Part shown: one piece after another, positions 50,679 through 59,362 of the stretch | Numbering within the stretch: the stretch's first letter is position 1 | Layout: every line of letters starts with the position of its first letter | Origin: Actinocatenispora thailandica | GTDB lineage: Bacteria; Actinomycetota; Actinomycetes; Mycobacteriales; Micromonosporaceae | DNA length: 64,000 nt | Reading direction: 5' to 3' | Assembly (NCBI RefSeq): GCF_016865425.1 | Contig: NZ_AP023355.1 | Coordinates: forward strand, 6,322,198-6,386,197 | Notes under the pieces: model-generated | The model's database searches: none | What the model was told of the DNA's origin: nothing | The model's input: only the letters and a program-made list of their open reading frames with translations | Program-made: the position numbers and the translations under genes

Positions 50679-52403
50679 ATGCGGAAATGGGGGCCGTTGC
50701 TCGCGGTCTGCCTGGGCAACCTGATGCTGATGATCGACGTGACGATCGTGGTCGTCGCGCTGCCGACGATGGGTGCCCACCTGCACGCCTCGTTCGGCGA
50801 ACTGCAGTGGGTCATCGACGGGTACGCGCTGGTACTGGCGGCGGTGCTGCTGACGGCCGGTTCGCTGGCCGACCGGTACGGGCGGCGCCGCGCCTACCTG
50901 GCCGGCCTGGTGGTGTTCGCCGCCGCGTCGCTGGCCAGCGCCCTCGCACCGAACGCGCCGGTACTGATCGCCGCCCGCGCGGTCCAGGGCGTCGGCGGCG
51001 CGGCGATGCTCGCCACCTCGATGGCACTGCTGACGGCCACCTACTCGGGCCGGGATCGCGGGGTCGCGTTCGGCGTGTGGGGCGCGGTGTCCGGCGCGTC
51101 CGCCGCGGCCGGGCCGATCGCCGGCGGGCTGCTCACCGAGTACCTGAACTGGCAGTCGATCTTCCTGGTCAACGTGCCGGTGTGCGTGGTCGCGGTGGCC
51201 CTGTCGGCGCGCGTACTCACCGAGTCGCGCAACCCGCACGCCGGCCGGCTGGATCTGCCCGGCATGGCCGGCTTCTCGATCGCGAGCGGCGCGCTGACGT
51301 ACGCGCTGATCCGGGGCGCCGCCAACGGCTGGACCTCGGCCGGCACGCTGGTCCCGTTCGCGCTCGCGGCCGTGTCGCTGGTGGTGTTCCTGGCCGTCGA
51401 GTCGCGGCGGCGGCAGCCGATGCTGGACCTGTCGCTGTTCCGGAACCGGTCGGTCACCGCGCTGCTCGTGGCGGCGCTGCTGCTGCAGGCCGGCGCGTTC
51501 GGCTACCTGCCGTACACGTCGCTGTGGCTGCAGTCGATGCTCGGCGACGGGCCGGTCCGGGCCGGCCTGGTCGGCGGGATGGCACTGTCCGCGGCCGGGT
51601 TCGTGGTGTCCGCGCTCGGTGGCCGGCTGCTGCACGACGTGTCGCCGAAGCTGCCCGTCGGTGTCGGGCTGCTGGTTCTCGCCGCCGGCGACCTGCTGGA
51701 GGCCCGGCTGACCGCCGACGCGCCCGGTACCCGGCTGATCCCCGGGCTGCTGGTGGCCGGCGTCGGGATGGGCCTGGCGCTGCCGACGCTGTCGAGTGCC
51801 GTGATGGCCGCCGTACCTTCGCACCGGGCCGGCATGGCCGGCGGCGCGCTGAACACGTTCCGCCAGCTCGGCCAGGCGCTCGGCATCGCCGTACTGGGTG
51901 CGGTGTTCGCCGGTGGCCTGGCCGCGGGGCTGCCGGCGCGGGCCCCGGCCGGTACCGCGGCGGCGCTTGCGGCGGGACAGGGCCAGGCGGTCGTGGCGCA
52001 CGTACCGGCCGCCGCCCGGGACACCGTGGCGCACGCGCTGCGCGGCGCGTTCGCGGTCGGACTGAACCGCACCCTGGTCGTGTCCGGCGTGCTCGCCGCC
52101 GTCGCCGGAGTGCTGGTACTGACGCTGGTCGCGGGCCGCCGCGCCGACGCCGGGCCCGCGTCGGGCCGGCCGGAATCGGCCGGGGGCGCTCCGGGCGGAT
52201 CACAGACCGGCGCGGCCCGGCCGCGGCAGGCCCCCGGCACGTCGCCCGGCGTCCCGGTCGGGCCCGAGGATGTCCCAGGAGCATCGCGCGGCGTCCCGGT
52301 CGGGTCGCCCAGCGCGGCGGAAAACCGTTCGCCCGGTGCGGATTCCGACGTCATCCTGAAGGGGCCGTCGGGGCTGGGCCAGCCCCGACGGACACGGAAC
52401 TGA
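50679..52403 (+). CDS. MFS drug exporter (EmrB/QacA, 14 helices)
   Basis: 574-residue DHA2-type proton-coupled exporter. Helix 1: LAVCLGNLMLMIDVTIVVVA. Motif A: GSLADRYGRRRAYLAGL. Motif C: WGAVSGASAAAGPIAGGLLT. About 14 membrane helices are predicted, then a ~80-residue Pro/Gly/Ala-rich tail with no known role. The ATG at 50679 follows GGGAGGAA. Divergent from the Lrp-type regulator, whose likely target it is. The drug or metabolite exported is unknown. Two hairpins follow the stop. Confidence 0.92.
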   Translation: MRKWGPLLAVCLGNLMLMIDVTIVVVALPTMGAHLHASFGELQWVIDGYALVLAAVLLTAGSLADRYGRRRAYLAGLVVFAAASLASALAPNAPVLIAARAVQGVGGAAMLATSMALLTATYSGRDRGVAFGVWGAVSGASAAAGPIAGGLLTEYLNWQSIFLVNVPVCVVAVALSARVLTESRNPHAGRLDLPGMAGFSIASGALTYALIRGAANGWTSAGTLVPFALAAVSLVVFLAVESRRRQPMLDLSLFRNRSVTALLVAALLLQAGAFGYLPYTSLWLQSMLGDGPVRAGLVGGMALSAAGFVVSALGGRLLHDVSPKLPVGVGLLVLAAGDLLEARLTADAPGTRLIPGLLVAGVGMGLALPTLSSAVMAAVPSHRAGMAGGALNTFRQLGQALGIAVLGAVFAGGLAAGLPARAPAGTAAALAAGQGQAVVAHVPAAARDTVAHALRGAFAVGLNRTLVVSGVLAAVAGVLVLTLVAGRRADAGPASGRPESAGGAPGGSQTGAARPRQAPGTSPGVPVGPEDVPGASRGVPVGSPSAAENRSPGADSDVILKGPSGLGQPRRTRN

Positions 52404-52411
52404 GTTGCCAA

Positions 52412-52483
52412 GGCCGCCGCGCGATCCAGCCGGACCTCGCGGCGGCCCAGGCGCGACGCGGGTCGCACAACCCGCGTCGCGCC
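52412..52483 (+). terminator. Tandem terminator hairpins after MFS gene
   Basis: Stem 1: 52412-52421 with 52438-52447 (10 bp, 16-nt loop). Stem 2: 52450-52463 with 52470-52483 (14 bp perfect, loop CGCACA). They lie 9-80 bp after the MFS stop. Confidence 0.8.
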
Positions 52484-52638
52484 GCCGTGTTCCGGGCCTG
52501 ACGCCGCGGCGAGGAAGCCCCTTCGCGTGGGCCGAATGTCGAGACTGCGCGGCTTGGGTACGGCAGTATGCCATTGCGAAGCCCTGAGCACTCACCGTGC
52601 CCTCGGCAGCGCGCATCGTGCATGGCGAGCGTGGCGTA

Positions 52639-52667
52639 CATGAACGGGAGGTGAACGCCGACTGAAC
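52639..52667 (-). promoter_or_regulatory. PHO-box-like direct repeats
   Basis: On the minus strand, GTTCAGT-N4-GTTCACC-N4-GTTCATG are three units exactly 11 bp apart, ending 155 bp before the DUF47-Pit operon. This matches the Streptomyces PhoP binding box (11-bp direct repeats beginning GTTCA). The rest of the 419-bp gap (52404-52822) holds only the terminators and no gene. Confidence 0.7.
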
Positions 52668-52822
52668 CGGTCTCGACCAGGGGTGGTCGGGTGTTTTGCC
52701 AGCTCGAGGCATGCCTAGCATCGGACCGGCCGGGCGCCGGGTCGCGCCGTCATTCGACGGCGGCAGGCGCTCCGGCTCGCGGCATCCGCCGTGACACCAT
52801 CCGCGATCGCGACGAGGTTGCC

Positions 52823-53455
52823 GTGCGATTCAAGCTCCGTCCGTCCGAGGACGCCTTCTACGACTTCTTCAACCAGGCGGCCCAGAACCTGGTCCGCGGC
52901 GCCGAGCTGCTGACCGGCCTGACCGTCGGCGCCAGCGCCGAGACGATCCAATCCATCTCGGAGGGGCTGCAGGAGGTCGAACACGCCAACGACGACGTCA
53001 CCCACGCGCTGTACAACAAGGTGAACTCGACGTTCATCACCCCGTTCGACCGGGAGGACATCTACCGGCTCGGATCCGGCCTGGACGACGTGATGGACGC
53101 GATGGAGTCCGCCGGCAACCTGGTCTACCTGTACGGGCTGTCCGACATCCCGTCGCTGCCGCGGGAGATGTCCGAGCAGATCGAGACGCTCAACCAGCTG
53201 GCCCGGCTCACCGCCGAGGCGATGCCCAAGCTGAAGGGCATGAAGGGCCTCGAGCCGTACTGGATAGAGGTCAACCGGCTGGAGAACGAGGGCGACCGGC
53301 AGTACCGGATGCTGCTGGTGCGGCTGTTCTCCGGCGAGTACGAGCCGCTCAGCGTGATGAAGATGAAGGAAGTCGCGGACGACCTGGAAGAGGCGATCGA
53401 CGCTTTCGAGCACGTCGCCAACACGGTCGAGACGATCGCGGCCAAGGAGTCCTGA
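52823..53455 (+). CDS. DUF47/PhoU-like phosphate transport accessory protein
   Basis: 210-residue all-helical protein related to PhoU. Sequence: FKLRPSEDAFYDFFNQAAQN, then VEHANDDVTHALYNKVNSTF and TPFDREDIYRLGSGLDDVMD, with the acidic E(D)xxxD-type metal patterns typical of DUF47. DUF47 proteins are coupled to Pit transporters and likely regulate uptake. The GTG at 52823 follows GACGAGG. The pit gene starts 4 bases after the stop. Confidence 0.92.
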   Translation: MRFKLRPSEDAFYDFFNQAAQNLVRGAELLTGLTVGASAETIQSISEGLQEVEHANDDVTHALYNKVNSTFITPFDREDIYRLGSGLDDVMDAMESAGNLVYLYGLSDIPSLPREMSEQIETLNQLARLTAEAMPKLKGMKGLEPYWIEVNRLENEGDRQYRMLLVRLFSGEYEPLSVMKMKEVADDLEEAIDAFEHVANTVETIAAKES

Positions 53456-53459
53456 CCCG

Positions 53460-54475
53460 GTGAGCGCTCTGCTGATCGGCGCCATCGTGGTGATCGTGAT
53501 GACGATGGTGTTCGCCTTCACGAACGGTTTCCACGACGCCGCCAACGCGATCGCCACCTCGGTGTCGACGCGCGCACTGCCACCCCGGGTCGCACTGTTG
53601 ATGGCGGCGCTCGGCAACCTCGTCGGCTCCTTCCTGGGTGCCAAGGTCGCCGGCACCGTCGGCGAGGGCATCGTGTCGCTGCCGCCCGGTACCAAGAGCC
53701 TGGTCGTGGTGTTCGCCGGCCTCGTCGGCGCCGTCGTGTGGAACCTGATCACCTGGTACTTCGGGCTGCCGGCGTCGTCGTCGCACTCGCTGATCGGCGG
53801 GCTGGTCGGCGCCACCCTGGCGGCGCTGAGCCTCGGGCTCAGCGGTCAGGTGCTCTGGTCCGGCATCCTGGACAAGGTCATCGTCCCGATGATCATCTCC
53901 CCGGTGATCGGCCTGGTGGTCGGCTACCTGGTCATGCTCGCGGTGATGTGGACGTTCCGCCGCTCGGCGCCGGGCCGGCTGAACCGCGGTTTCCGGTTCG
54001 CGCAGACCGGGTCGGCCGCCCTGATGGCGCTCGGCCACGGCATGCAGGACGCCGCCAAGTCGATGGGCATCGTGGTGCTGGCGCTGAACATCAGCGGCAT
54101 CCAGCATGACCACCACATCCCGTGGTGGGTGTACCTGTTGACGGCCGGGGTGATGGCCGCGGGCACCTATTCCGGCGGTTGGCGGGTGATCCGCACGCTC
54201 GGTCGCCGGATCATCCACCTCGATCCGCCGCAGGGTTTCGCCGCCGAGCTGAGCGGCGCGGCGGTGCTGTTCGGCGCCTCGATCGGCTTCGGCGTGCCGA
54301 TCTCGACCACGCACACCATCACGGCGGCGATCATGGGCGTCGGCGCGACGAAGCGGCTGTCAGCGGTGCGCTGGGGGTGGCCGGCAACATCGTCGTCGCC
54401 TGGGTCCTCACCCTGCCGGCGGCCGGCCTGTTCGCGCTCGTGGTGTACTACCTCGCGCACCTGATCCTGGGCTGA
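53460..54475 (+). CDS. pit: Low-affinity phosphate transporter Pit, frameshifted
   Basis: Inorganic phosphate permease of the PiT family. The N-terminal repeat has FAFTNGFHDAANAIATSVST, and the later repeat ISTTHTITAAIMGVGATKRL. Intervening ALGHGMQDAAKSMGIVVLAL and PASSSHSLIGGLVGATLA are conserved. About ten helices. The frame opened by the GTG at 53460 leaves the family pattern after VRWG and runs to 54464; the expected end GVAGNIVVAWVLTLPAAGLF then LVVYYLAHLILG is in another frame, ending at 54475. The shift maps to five G at 54373-54377, where six would restore the frame. The real protein would have ~338 residues. Confidence 0.85.
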
Positions 54476-54478
54476 CGG

Positions 54479-55456
54479 TCACTCACCCGGGTAGCGGACG
54501 CCGAGCTGGGCACGGGCGGCGTCCAGGGTGCGCAGTACGGCGAGGGTGTCGGCGAGCGGCAGCAGCGGGCTGTCCGTCTCGCCGGCACGCAGGCACCGCA
54601 TCACCTCGGCCGCCTCGTGCACGTACCCCCGCCCGGCCGGCGCCGCGGTGACCTGCTCGACCCGCCCACCCCGGTACAGCCGGAAGCCGTGCGGGGCGAA
54701 GAAACCGCGATCCAGCTCGATCCGGCCCTCGTCGCCGGACACCGCCGCCACCCGCGGGGTGTCTGCGGCGATCGAGCAGGACAGCGTGGCGACCGCGCCG
54801 GAGGCGTGGCCGAGCAGCAGCCCGACCGTCTCGTCCACACCCTCCGCGGTCCGGGTGCCGGTGGCCGTCACCGTCGCCGGCTCGCCGAGCACCAGCTGCG
54901 CGAACGCCACCGGGTAGACGCCGAGATCGAGCAGCGCGCCGCCGCCGAGCGCCGGGTCGCGCAGCCGGTGCGCCGGCGCGAACGGCCCGGCGAGGCCGAA
55001 GTCCGCGGACACCACCCGTGGGGCACCGATGGCGCCGGCGGCGATCCGCGCGGTCAGCTCCCGTACCGCCGGGAGGGCCCGGGTCCACATCGCCTCGACG
55101 AACAGCACCCCGGCCGCCCGGGCGCGCGCCGCGAGGTCCTCGCCCTGCGCCGCGGACAGCGCCGCCGGCTTCTCCACCAGTACCGCCTTGCCGGCGTCCA
55201 GGCAGGCCGCCGCCGCGGCGTGATGCGCACTGTGCGGGGTCGCCACGTACACGACGTCCACCTCGGCGTCCGCGGCCAGCTCCGCCCAGCTGCCGTACGC
55301 CCGGGCGATGCCGTACCGGTCGGCGAACCGCCGGGCCGCCACCGCGCTGCGCGAACCGACCGCCACCACCTCGGCGTCCGGCATCGTCGACAGGTCCTCG
55401 GTGAACGTGGCCGCGATCCCACCGGTGGCGAGGATGCCCCACCTGATCTTCCGCAT
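54479..55456 (-). CDS. Gfo/Idh/MocA-family oxidoreductase
   Basis: 325-residue NAD(P)-dependent dehydrogenase. Rossmann motif WGILATGGIAATFTEDL, then VVYVATPHSAHHAAAAACLD and the catalytic EKP in GKAVLVEKPAALSAAQGEDL. The C-terminal domain has FVEAMWTRALPAVRELTARI and GGGALLDLGVYPVAFAQLVL. It resembles trans-1,2-dihydrobenzene-1,2-diol or sugar dehydrogenases. The ATG at 55456 is used. It converges on pit with a 3-bp gap. Confidence 0.9.
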   Translation of the reverse strand: MRKIRWGILATGGIAATFTEDLSTMPDAEVVAVGSRSAVAARRFADRYGIARAYGSWAELAADAEVDVVYVATPHSAHHAAAAACLDAGKAVLVEKPAALSAAQGEDLAARARAAGVLFVEAMWTRALPAVRELTARIAAGAIGAPRVVSADFGLAGPFAPAHRLRDPALGGGALLDLGVYPVAFAQLVLGEPATVTATGTRTAEGVDETVGLLLGHASGAVATLSCSIAADTPRVAAVSGDEGRIELDRGFFAPHGFRLYRGGRVEQVTAAPAGRGYVHEAAEVMRCLRAGETDSPLLPLADTLAVLRTLDAARAQLGVRYPGE

Positions 55457-55547
55457 CCACCCACTCTGCCAGCACCGGCCAGCCGGGGTTCACCGCAGCC
55501 GGACCGCCGGTTCGGGGCGGTGCACGGAGCGGGTAGGTGTGCGGGGT

Positions 55548-55631
55548 CCTTTGCTCTGCGCACCTGGACGCACCACGACTGGTGCGCTGAGGTGCGCAGA
55601 GCCGCTCTGCTCAGCTGCATGCACCATTTCG
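55548..55631. repeat. Hairpin palindromic repeat, copy 2
   Basis: CCTTTGCTCTGCGCAC opens a unit with an 11-bp perfect outer stem (55553-55563 with 55592-55602) and a GCACCA/TGGTGC inner stem (55570-55585). A broken second unit (GCTCTGC, then GCACCA) follows to about 55631. It is the same family as 20523-20636 and lies just before the thiolase. Confidence 0.85.
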
Positions 55632-55662
55632 GGGCGGTCGGCGTGCCGGTAGATTCGCCGGC

Positions 55663-56829
55663 GTGGATGCCTACCTCATCGACGCGGTACGCACCCCGTT
55701 CGGGCGCTACCGCGGCGGCCTGTCCGGGATCCGGACCGACGACCTTGCCGCCCTGCCCATCGCCGAACTCGTCCGCCGTCACCACGGCCTCGACCCGGCG
55801 ACCATCGACGACGTGATCCTCGGCGACGCGAACGGCGCCGGCGAGGACAACCGCAACGTGGCCCGGATGGCCGCCCTGCTCGCCGAACTGCCGGTGACCG
55901 TGCCCGGCAGTACGGTCAACCGGCTGTGCGGTTCCGGTGGCGAGGCGATCGTGCAGGCCGCCCGGGCGGTCGCCCTCGGCGATGCCCGGCTGGTCGTCGC
56001 GGGTGGGGTGGAGAGCATGAGCCGCGCGCCGTACGTGCTGCCCCCGCCGGACGAGGCGCTGCCGCGGGCGATGCAGCTGTACCCGAGCCGGCTCGGCTGG
56101 CGGATGGTCAACCCGGCCTTCCCGGACCGGTGGACCGCCTCGCTGGGCGTCTGCGCCGAGCAGGTCGCCGTCGAGCTGGGCATCGGCCGGGCCCAGCAGG
56201 ACGAGTGGGCGCTGCGCAGCCACCAGCTGGCCGCCGCGGCCTGGCAGCGCGGCCGGCACGACGACTACGTGCTGCCGGTCGAGGGGGTACGGCGGGACGA
56301 GTCGATCCGGGACGACACCTCGGCGGCGAAACTGGCCCGGTTGAAGCCGGCGTTCACCCCCGACGGGCCGGTCACGGCCGGCAACTCCTCGCCGCTCAAC
56401 GACGGCGCGCTCGCCGCGATCGTCGGTACCGCCGAGCTCGCTGCGGAGCTGGGCGTCGAGCCGCTCGGCCGGCTGGTGGCGACCGCGGTCGTCGGGGTCG
56501 AGCCGGACCGGTTCTCCACCGCGCCGGTCGCAGCGATCGGCCGCGTGCTGGACCGTACCGGGCTGTCCACTGCGGACGTCGTGGCCTGGGAGCTGAACGA
56601 GGCGTTCGCCGCGATGGTGCTCAGCTGCCTGCACGAGATGCCGGGGATCCCGGTCGACCGGGTCAACCCGAACGGTGGCGCGATCGCGATGGGGCATCCG
56701 CTGGGCGCGTCCGCGGCGCGGGTCATGGTCGACGTGTGCCGCGAGGTGCGGCGGCGGGGCGGTGGCTTCGGTGTCGCGGCCGCCTGCATCGGGGTCGGTC
56801 AGGGCATCGCTGCGGTCTTCGAGGTGTGA
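55663..56829 (+). CDS. Acetyl-CoA C-acyltransferase (thiolase)
   Basis: 388-residue thiolase. The acylated Cys is in VNRLCGSGGEAIVQAARAV, the His in GGAIAMGHPLGASAARVMV, and the second Cys in AAACIGVGQGIAAVFEV. The family triad is complete. It resembles degradative thiolases such as PaaJ/PcaF. It may act in beta-oxidation, aromatic degradation or acetoacetyl-CoA formation; no pathway neighbours help. GTG start at 55663. A GC-rich hairpin region follows. Confidence 0.92.
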   Translation: MDAYLIDAVRTPFGRYRGGLSGIRTDDLAALPIAELVRRHHGLDPATIDDVILGDANGAGEDNRNVARMAALLAELPVTVPGSTVNRLCGSGGEAIVQAARAVALGDARLVVAGGVESMSRAPYVLPPPDEALPRAMQLYPSRLGWRMVNPAFPDRWTASLGVCAEQVAVELGIGRAQQDEWALRSHQLAAAAWQRGRHDDYVLPVEGVRRDESIRDDTSAAKLARLKPAFTPDGPVTAGNSSPLNDGALAAIVGTAELAAELGVEPLGRLVATAVVGVEPDRFSTAPVAAIGRVLDRTGLSTADVVAWELNEAFAAMVLSCLHEMPGIPVDRVNPNGGAIAMGHPLGASAARVMVDVCREVRRRGGGFGVAAACIGVGQGIAAVFEV

Positions 56830-56885
56830 ATAAGGGTCGGGTCCTGCTCTGTGCGCCGGGGTGCCAGGTGCAGGGCCAGCTCCGG

Positions 56886-58367
56886 TCACTTCGGTGCGCG
56901 GGCTGGTGGGGTGAAGGCCACCTCTGTCCGCTGCTCTGACCCCGCGTGGGGGAACGTGGGGCGGGGCTTCGCCCCTCCCCGCCAAGGGGGCAGTCGCCCC
57001 CTTGACCATCCCCCGCCGGGGAAGCGGAGACGAGATCCTGACGCCGCCTGGCCGCCTCGGAACGTCGGGGCCCGGTGATCGGCTTGGACGCCGCCTGGCT
57101 CGCATCGGAACCTCGGGGCACGGTGATGCTGGCCCGACGCCGCCTGGCTCGCTTCGGAAGCGGGGGGTGACGGGCCTGGCCGCTTCGGGAGGCTGGGTGG
57201 GTCAGGGGCGGGAGGTGTGCCGGGCGAGGGGGAGGCAGGTGGCGAGGAGGCGGCGGCGGTGAGGGCGAAGGCCACCGGGAAGCCGGCGCGGGTCGCGAGG
57301 GTGCCGAGCAGGACGCCACCGACGCCGGTACCGGCGTCCAGGGACATGTTCCAGACGGCGCTCGCGGTGCCGTGCCGGCCGGCGCCGGCCCGGTCGAAGA
57401 GCAGGACGAGGGTCTGGTTCTGGGCGGCGCCGAACCCGACGCCGAGCAGCAACGCGCCGAGCAGCGCGACGGCGACGCCGAGACCGGTTCCGAGGTGGCC
57501 GCCGAGGCCGACGAGGGCCAGCCCAGCGGCGGCCACCAGCACCGTGACCGGCAGCACCGCCCGTACCGCGCGGGTGCCGGGGGCGCGGTCGGCGAGCTGC
57601 CCGGCGCCCCAGCGGGCGGCGAGGGCGGCGGCGCCGAAGACGGCGAGCACCGCGGCGGACGCGGCCGGTACCGCCAGCGGTGCGAACGTGATGATGCCGG
57701 TCGCCGCGACGGCGATCGGCAGCATCACCGCGACCGGCCCGACGATCGCGGACAGTGGCGGCCGGCCGAGGTCGGCCGGCGGGGCCGGCGCCGGGGCGCG
57801 GCGAATGGCCAGGATCGCGGCCGCCGCGGCGAGCGGAGCGAGGGTGATCGCGACGAACAGCCACGGGTAACCGACCAGGTCGACGCCGGCGACCGCGACC
57901 GGCACCAGGGCCACGTTGGGCAGCGCGACAGCCAGCCCGTACGCGCCGCCGGCCCGGCCGCGCCGCTGGGGTGGCGCGAGTTCGGCGACGAGCGCGCTAC
58001 CGGAGACGCTGAGCAGGCCGAACCCGATGCCGCGCAGGGCGGACACCGCGATCAGCGGCGGCAGCGCGTCGGTCAGTGCGTACCCGATGGTCGGGGGCAC
58101 CATGACCGCCACCCCGGCGGCGAACGTGACGCGGAATCCGAGGCGCCGGCCGAGCAGCGGTACCAGCGCCTGGGTGAGCACCGTGGTGAGCATGAACACG
58201 CTGGTGGTGAGGCCGGCGCCGGCCGGGCTGGCGCCGCCGTGCGCGGCCCATCCGGTGACCACCGGCAGCAGGACGGCGTAGTTCGCGAAGGCACCGACGG
58301 TGGCGAGCAGCAGGGCGGGGAAGCCGTGCCGGGTGGGCGCGGCGACCGGCTCGCAGGTAACGGACAC
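56886..58367 (-). CDS. MFS transporter with frameshifted C-terminus
   Basis: MFS permease of the DHA1-like type. The first ~370 residues form about 11-12 helices, with LTTSVFMLTTVLTQALVPLL and GRRLGFRVTFAAGVAVMVPP, a long GGAYGLAVALPNVALVPVAV, and LGVGFGAAQNQTLVLLFDRA. At FALTAAAS the frame leaves the hydrophobic pattern; the expected end, ALLATCLPLARHTSRP and a stop at 57202, lies in another frame. One missing base near 57249-57250 explains this, giving a ~388-residue protein if corrected. As written, the ORF reads ~120 residues of repeat-coded tail. Divergent from a LysR gene that likely controls it. Confidence 0.8.
   Translation of the reverse strand: MSVTCEPVAAPTRHGFPALLLATVGAFANYAVLLPVVTGWAAHGGASPAGAGLTTSVFMLTTVLTQALVPLLGRRLGFRVTFAAGVAVMVPPTIGYALTDALPPLIAVSALRGIGFGLLSVSGSALVAELAPPQRRGRAGGAYGLAVALPNVALVPVAVAGVDLVGYPWLFVAITLAPLAAAAAILAIRRAPAPAPPADLGRPPLSAIVGPVAVMLPIAVAATGIITFAPLAVPAASAAVLAVFGAAALAARWGAGQLADRAPGTRAVRAVLPVTVLVAAAGLALVGLGGHLGTGLGVAVALLGALLLGVGFGAAQNQTLVLLFDRAGAGRHGTASAVWNMSLDAGTGVGGVLLGTLATRAGFPVAFALTAAASSPPASPSPGTPPAPDPPSLPKRPGPSPPASEASQAASGQHHRAPRFRCEPGGVQADHRAPTFRGGQAASGSRLRFPGGGWSRGRLPPWRGGAKPRPTFPHAGSEQRTEVAFTPPARAPK
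56961..57003 (+). terminator. GC-rich hairpins downstream of thiolase
   Basis: GGGGC-TTC-GCCCC at 56963-56975 and AAGGGGGC-AGTC-GCCCCCTT (8-bp perfect stem) at 56984-57003. They lie 134-174 bp after the thiolase stop, between it and the convergent MFS gene. Confidence 0.55.
57040..57180. repeat. 47-49-bp tandem repeat, three units
   Basis: GACGCCGCCTGG starts units at 57040, 57087 and 57136, each followed by CTCGG or similar and a GGTGAT-type segment. They are read as a false C-terminal tail in the frameshifted MFS gene. Confidence 0.75.
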
Positions 58368-58411
58368 GGTTCCTGTCTAGGGCTACGGACCCATCACGTC
58401 AAACGAATGTT

Positions 58412-58442
58412 GTTGATGCAACCCATCGCTACTGTTGATGCA
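58412..58442. promoter_or_regulatory. Direct repeat at the LysR start
   Basis: GTTGATGCA at 58412-58420 and 58434-58442 (22 bp apart, two helical turns); the second overlaps the LysR ATG. Contains TTG-N3-CAA-like symmetry (TTGATGCAA). Probably a LysR operator in the 74-bp divergent promoter region. Confidence 0.5.
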
Positions 58443-59347
58443 TGGAGCTTCGCCTGCTGCGCACGTTCCGAGCCGTGGCCACCACCGGCAGCTTCACCCG
58501 CGCCGCCGCCGACCTCGGGTACGTGCAGTCCAACGTCACCGCGCAGATCAAGTCGCTGGAACGGGAGGTCGGCGCACCGCTGTTCGAACGGCTCGGCCGG
58601 CGGATCGTGATCACCGACGCCGGCCGCCGCCTCGTCGAGTACGCGGACCGCATCCTCCGGCTCGCCGACGACGCCCGCGCCGAGCTGCACGCCCTCTCCG
58701 CCGGCGACGGCGACCTCGTCGGCACGCTGCGGATCGGCGCCGCCGAGACGCTCTGCGCGTACCGGCTGCCGCACGTGCTGCGGGCCCTCGCCGACCGGCA
58801 CCCGCGGCTGCGGGTGGTCTTCCGCCCGGCCGCCCGGACCGAGCTGCTCGCCGACCTGTCGGCGGCCCGGCTGGACGCGGCGCTGCTGCTGGAGGAGCCG
58901 ATCGCCGGCACCGGGCTCGCCGTCGAGTCGCTCGCCGTCGAGCCGCTGCGGCTCGTCGCCGCCCCGGACCACAAGCTCGCCGGCGCGACCTCGGTGTCCC
59001 CGGCCGACCTCGCCGACCAGCCGCTGATCCAGGTCGAGGAGGGCTGCGCGCACCGGGAGGTGTTCGACCGGCAGCTGCGCGCGGCCGGCGTCGCCCCACC
59101 GGTACTGGCCGAGTTCGTCAGCCTGGAGGCGGTCAAGCAGTGCGCGGTGGCGGGCCTCGGCGTGGCGATGCTGCCCGCCGTCGCGATGGCCGGCGAGCTG
59201 CGCCGCGGCGACCTCGTGGTACTCCCCTGGCACCCCGGCACCGACGCGCCCGCGCTGCACACCCAGGCGGTCCGCCTGGCGCGCCGCGCACCCACCCCGG
59301 CGCTCACCGCGCTGCTCGACCTGGCCCGAACCCAGTGGTCCGGCTGA
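58442..59347 (+). CDS. LysR-family transcriptional regulator
   Basis: 301-residue regulator. N-terminal helix-turn-helix: MELRLLRTFRAVATTGSFTR then AAADLGYVQSNVTAQIKSLE, and VGAPLFERLGRRIVITDAGR. The C-terminal substrate-binding fold has LVGTLRIGAAETLCAYRLPH and CAVAGLGVAMLPAVAMAGEL. Standard length. It lies divergently from the MFS transporter with a 74-bp shared region, the usual arrangement for a LysR regulator and its target. Effector unknown. Confidence 0.93.
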   Translation: MELRLLRTFRAVATTGSFTRAAADLGYVQSNVTAQIKSLEREVGAPLFERLGRRIVITDAGRRLVEYADRILRLADDARAELHALSAGDGDLVGTLRIGAAETLCAYRLPHVLRALADRHPRLRVVFRPAARTELLADLSAARLDAALLLEEPIAGTGLAVESLAVEPLRLVAAPDHKLAGATSVSPADLADQPLIQVEEGCAHREVFDRQLRAAGVAPPVLAEFVSLEAVKQCAVAGLGVAMLPAVAMAGELRRGDLVVLPWHPGTDAPALHTQAVRLARRAPTPALTALLDLARTQWSG

Positions 59348-59362
59348 GCCGGCCGGGCCGGG

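Noticed and set aside
56838-56925. A possible third copy of the double-hairpin repeat after the thiolase gene
   Set aside because: It begins GCTCTGTGCGCC, but the inner GCACCA/TGGTGC stem and the closing GCAGAGC arm are not preserved, so membership is not supported.
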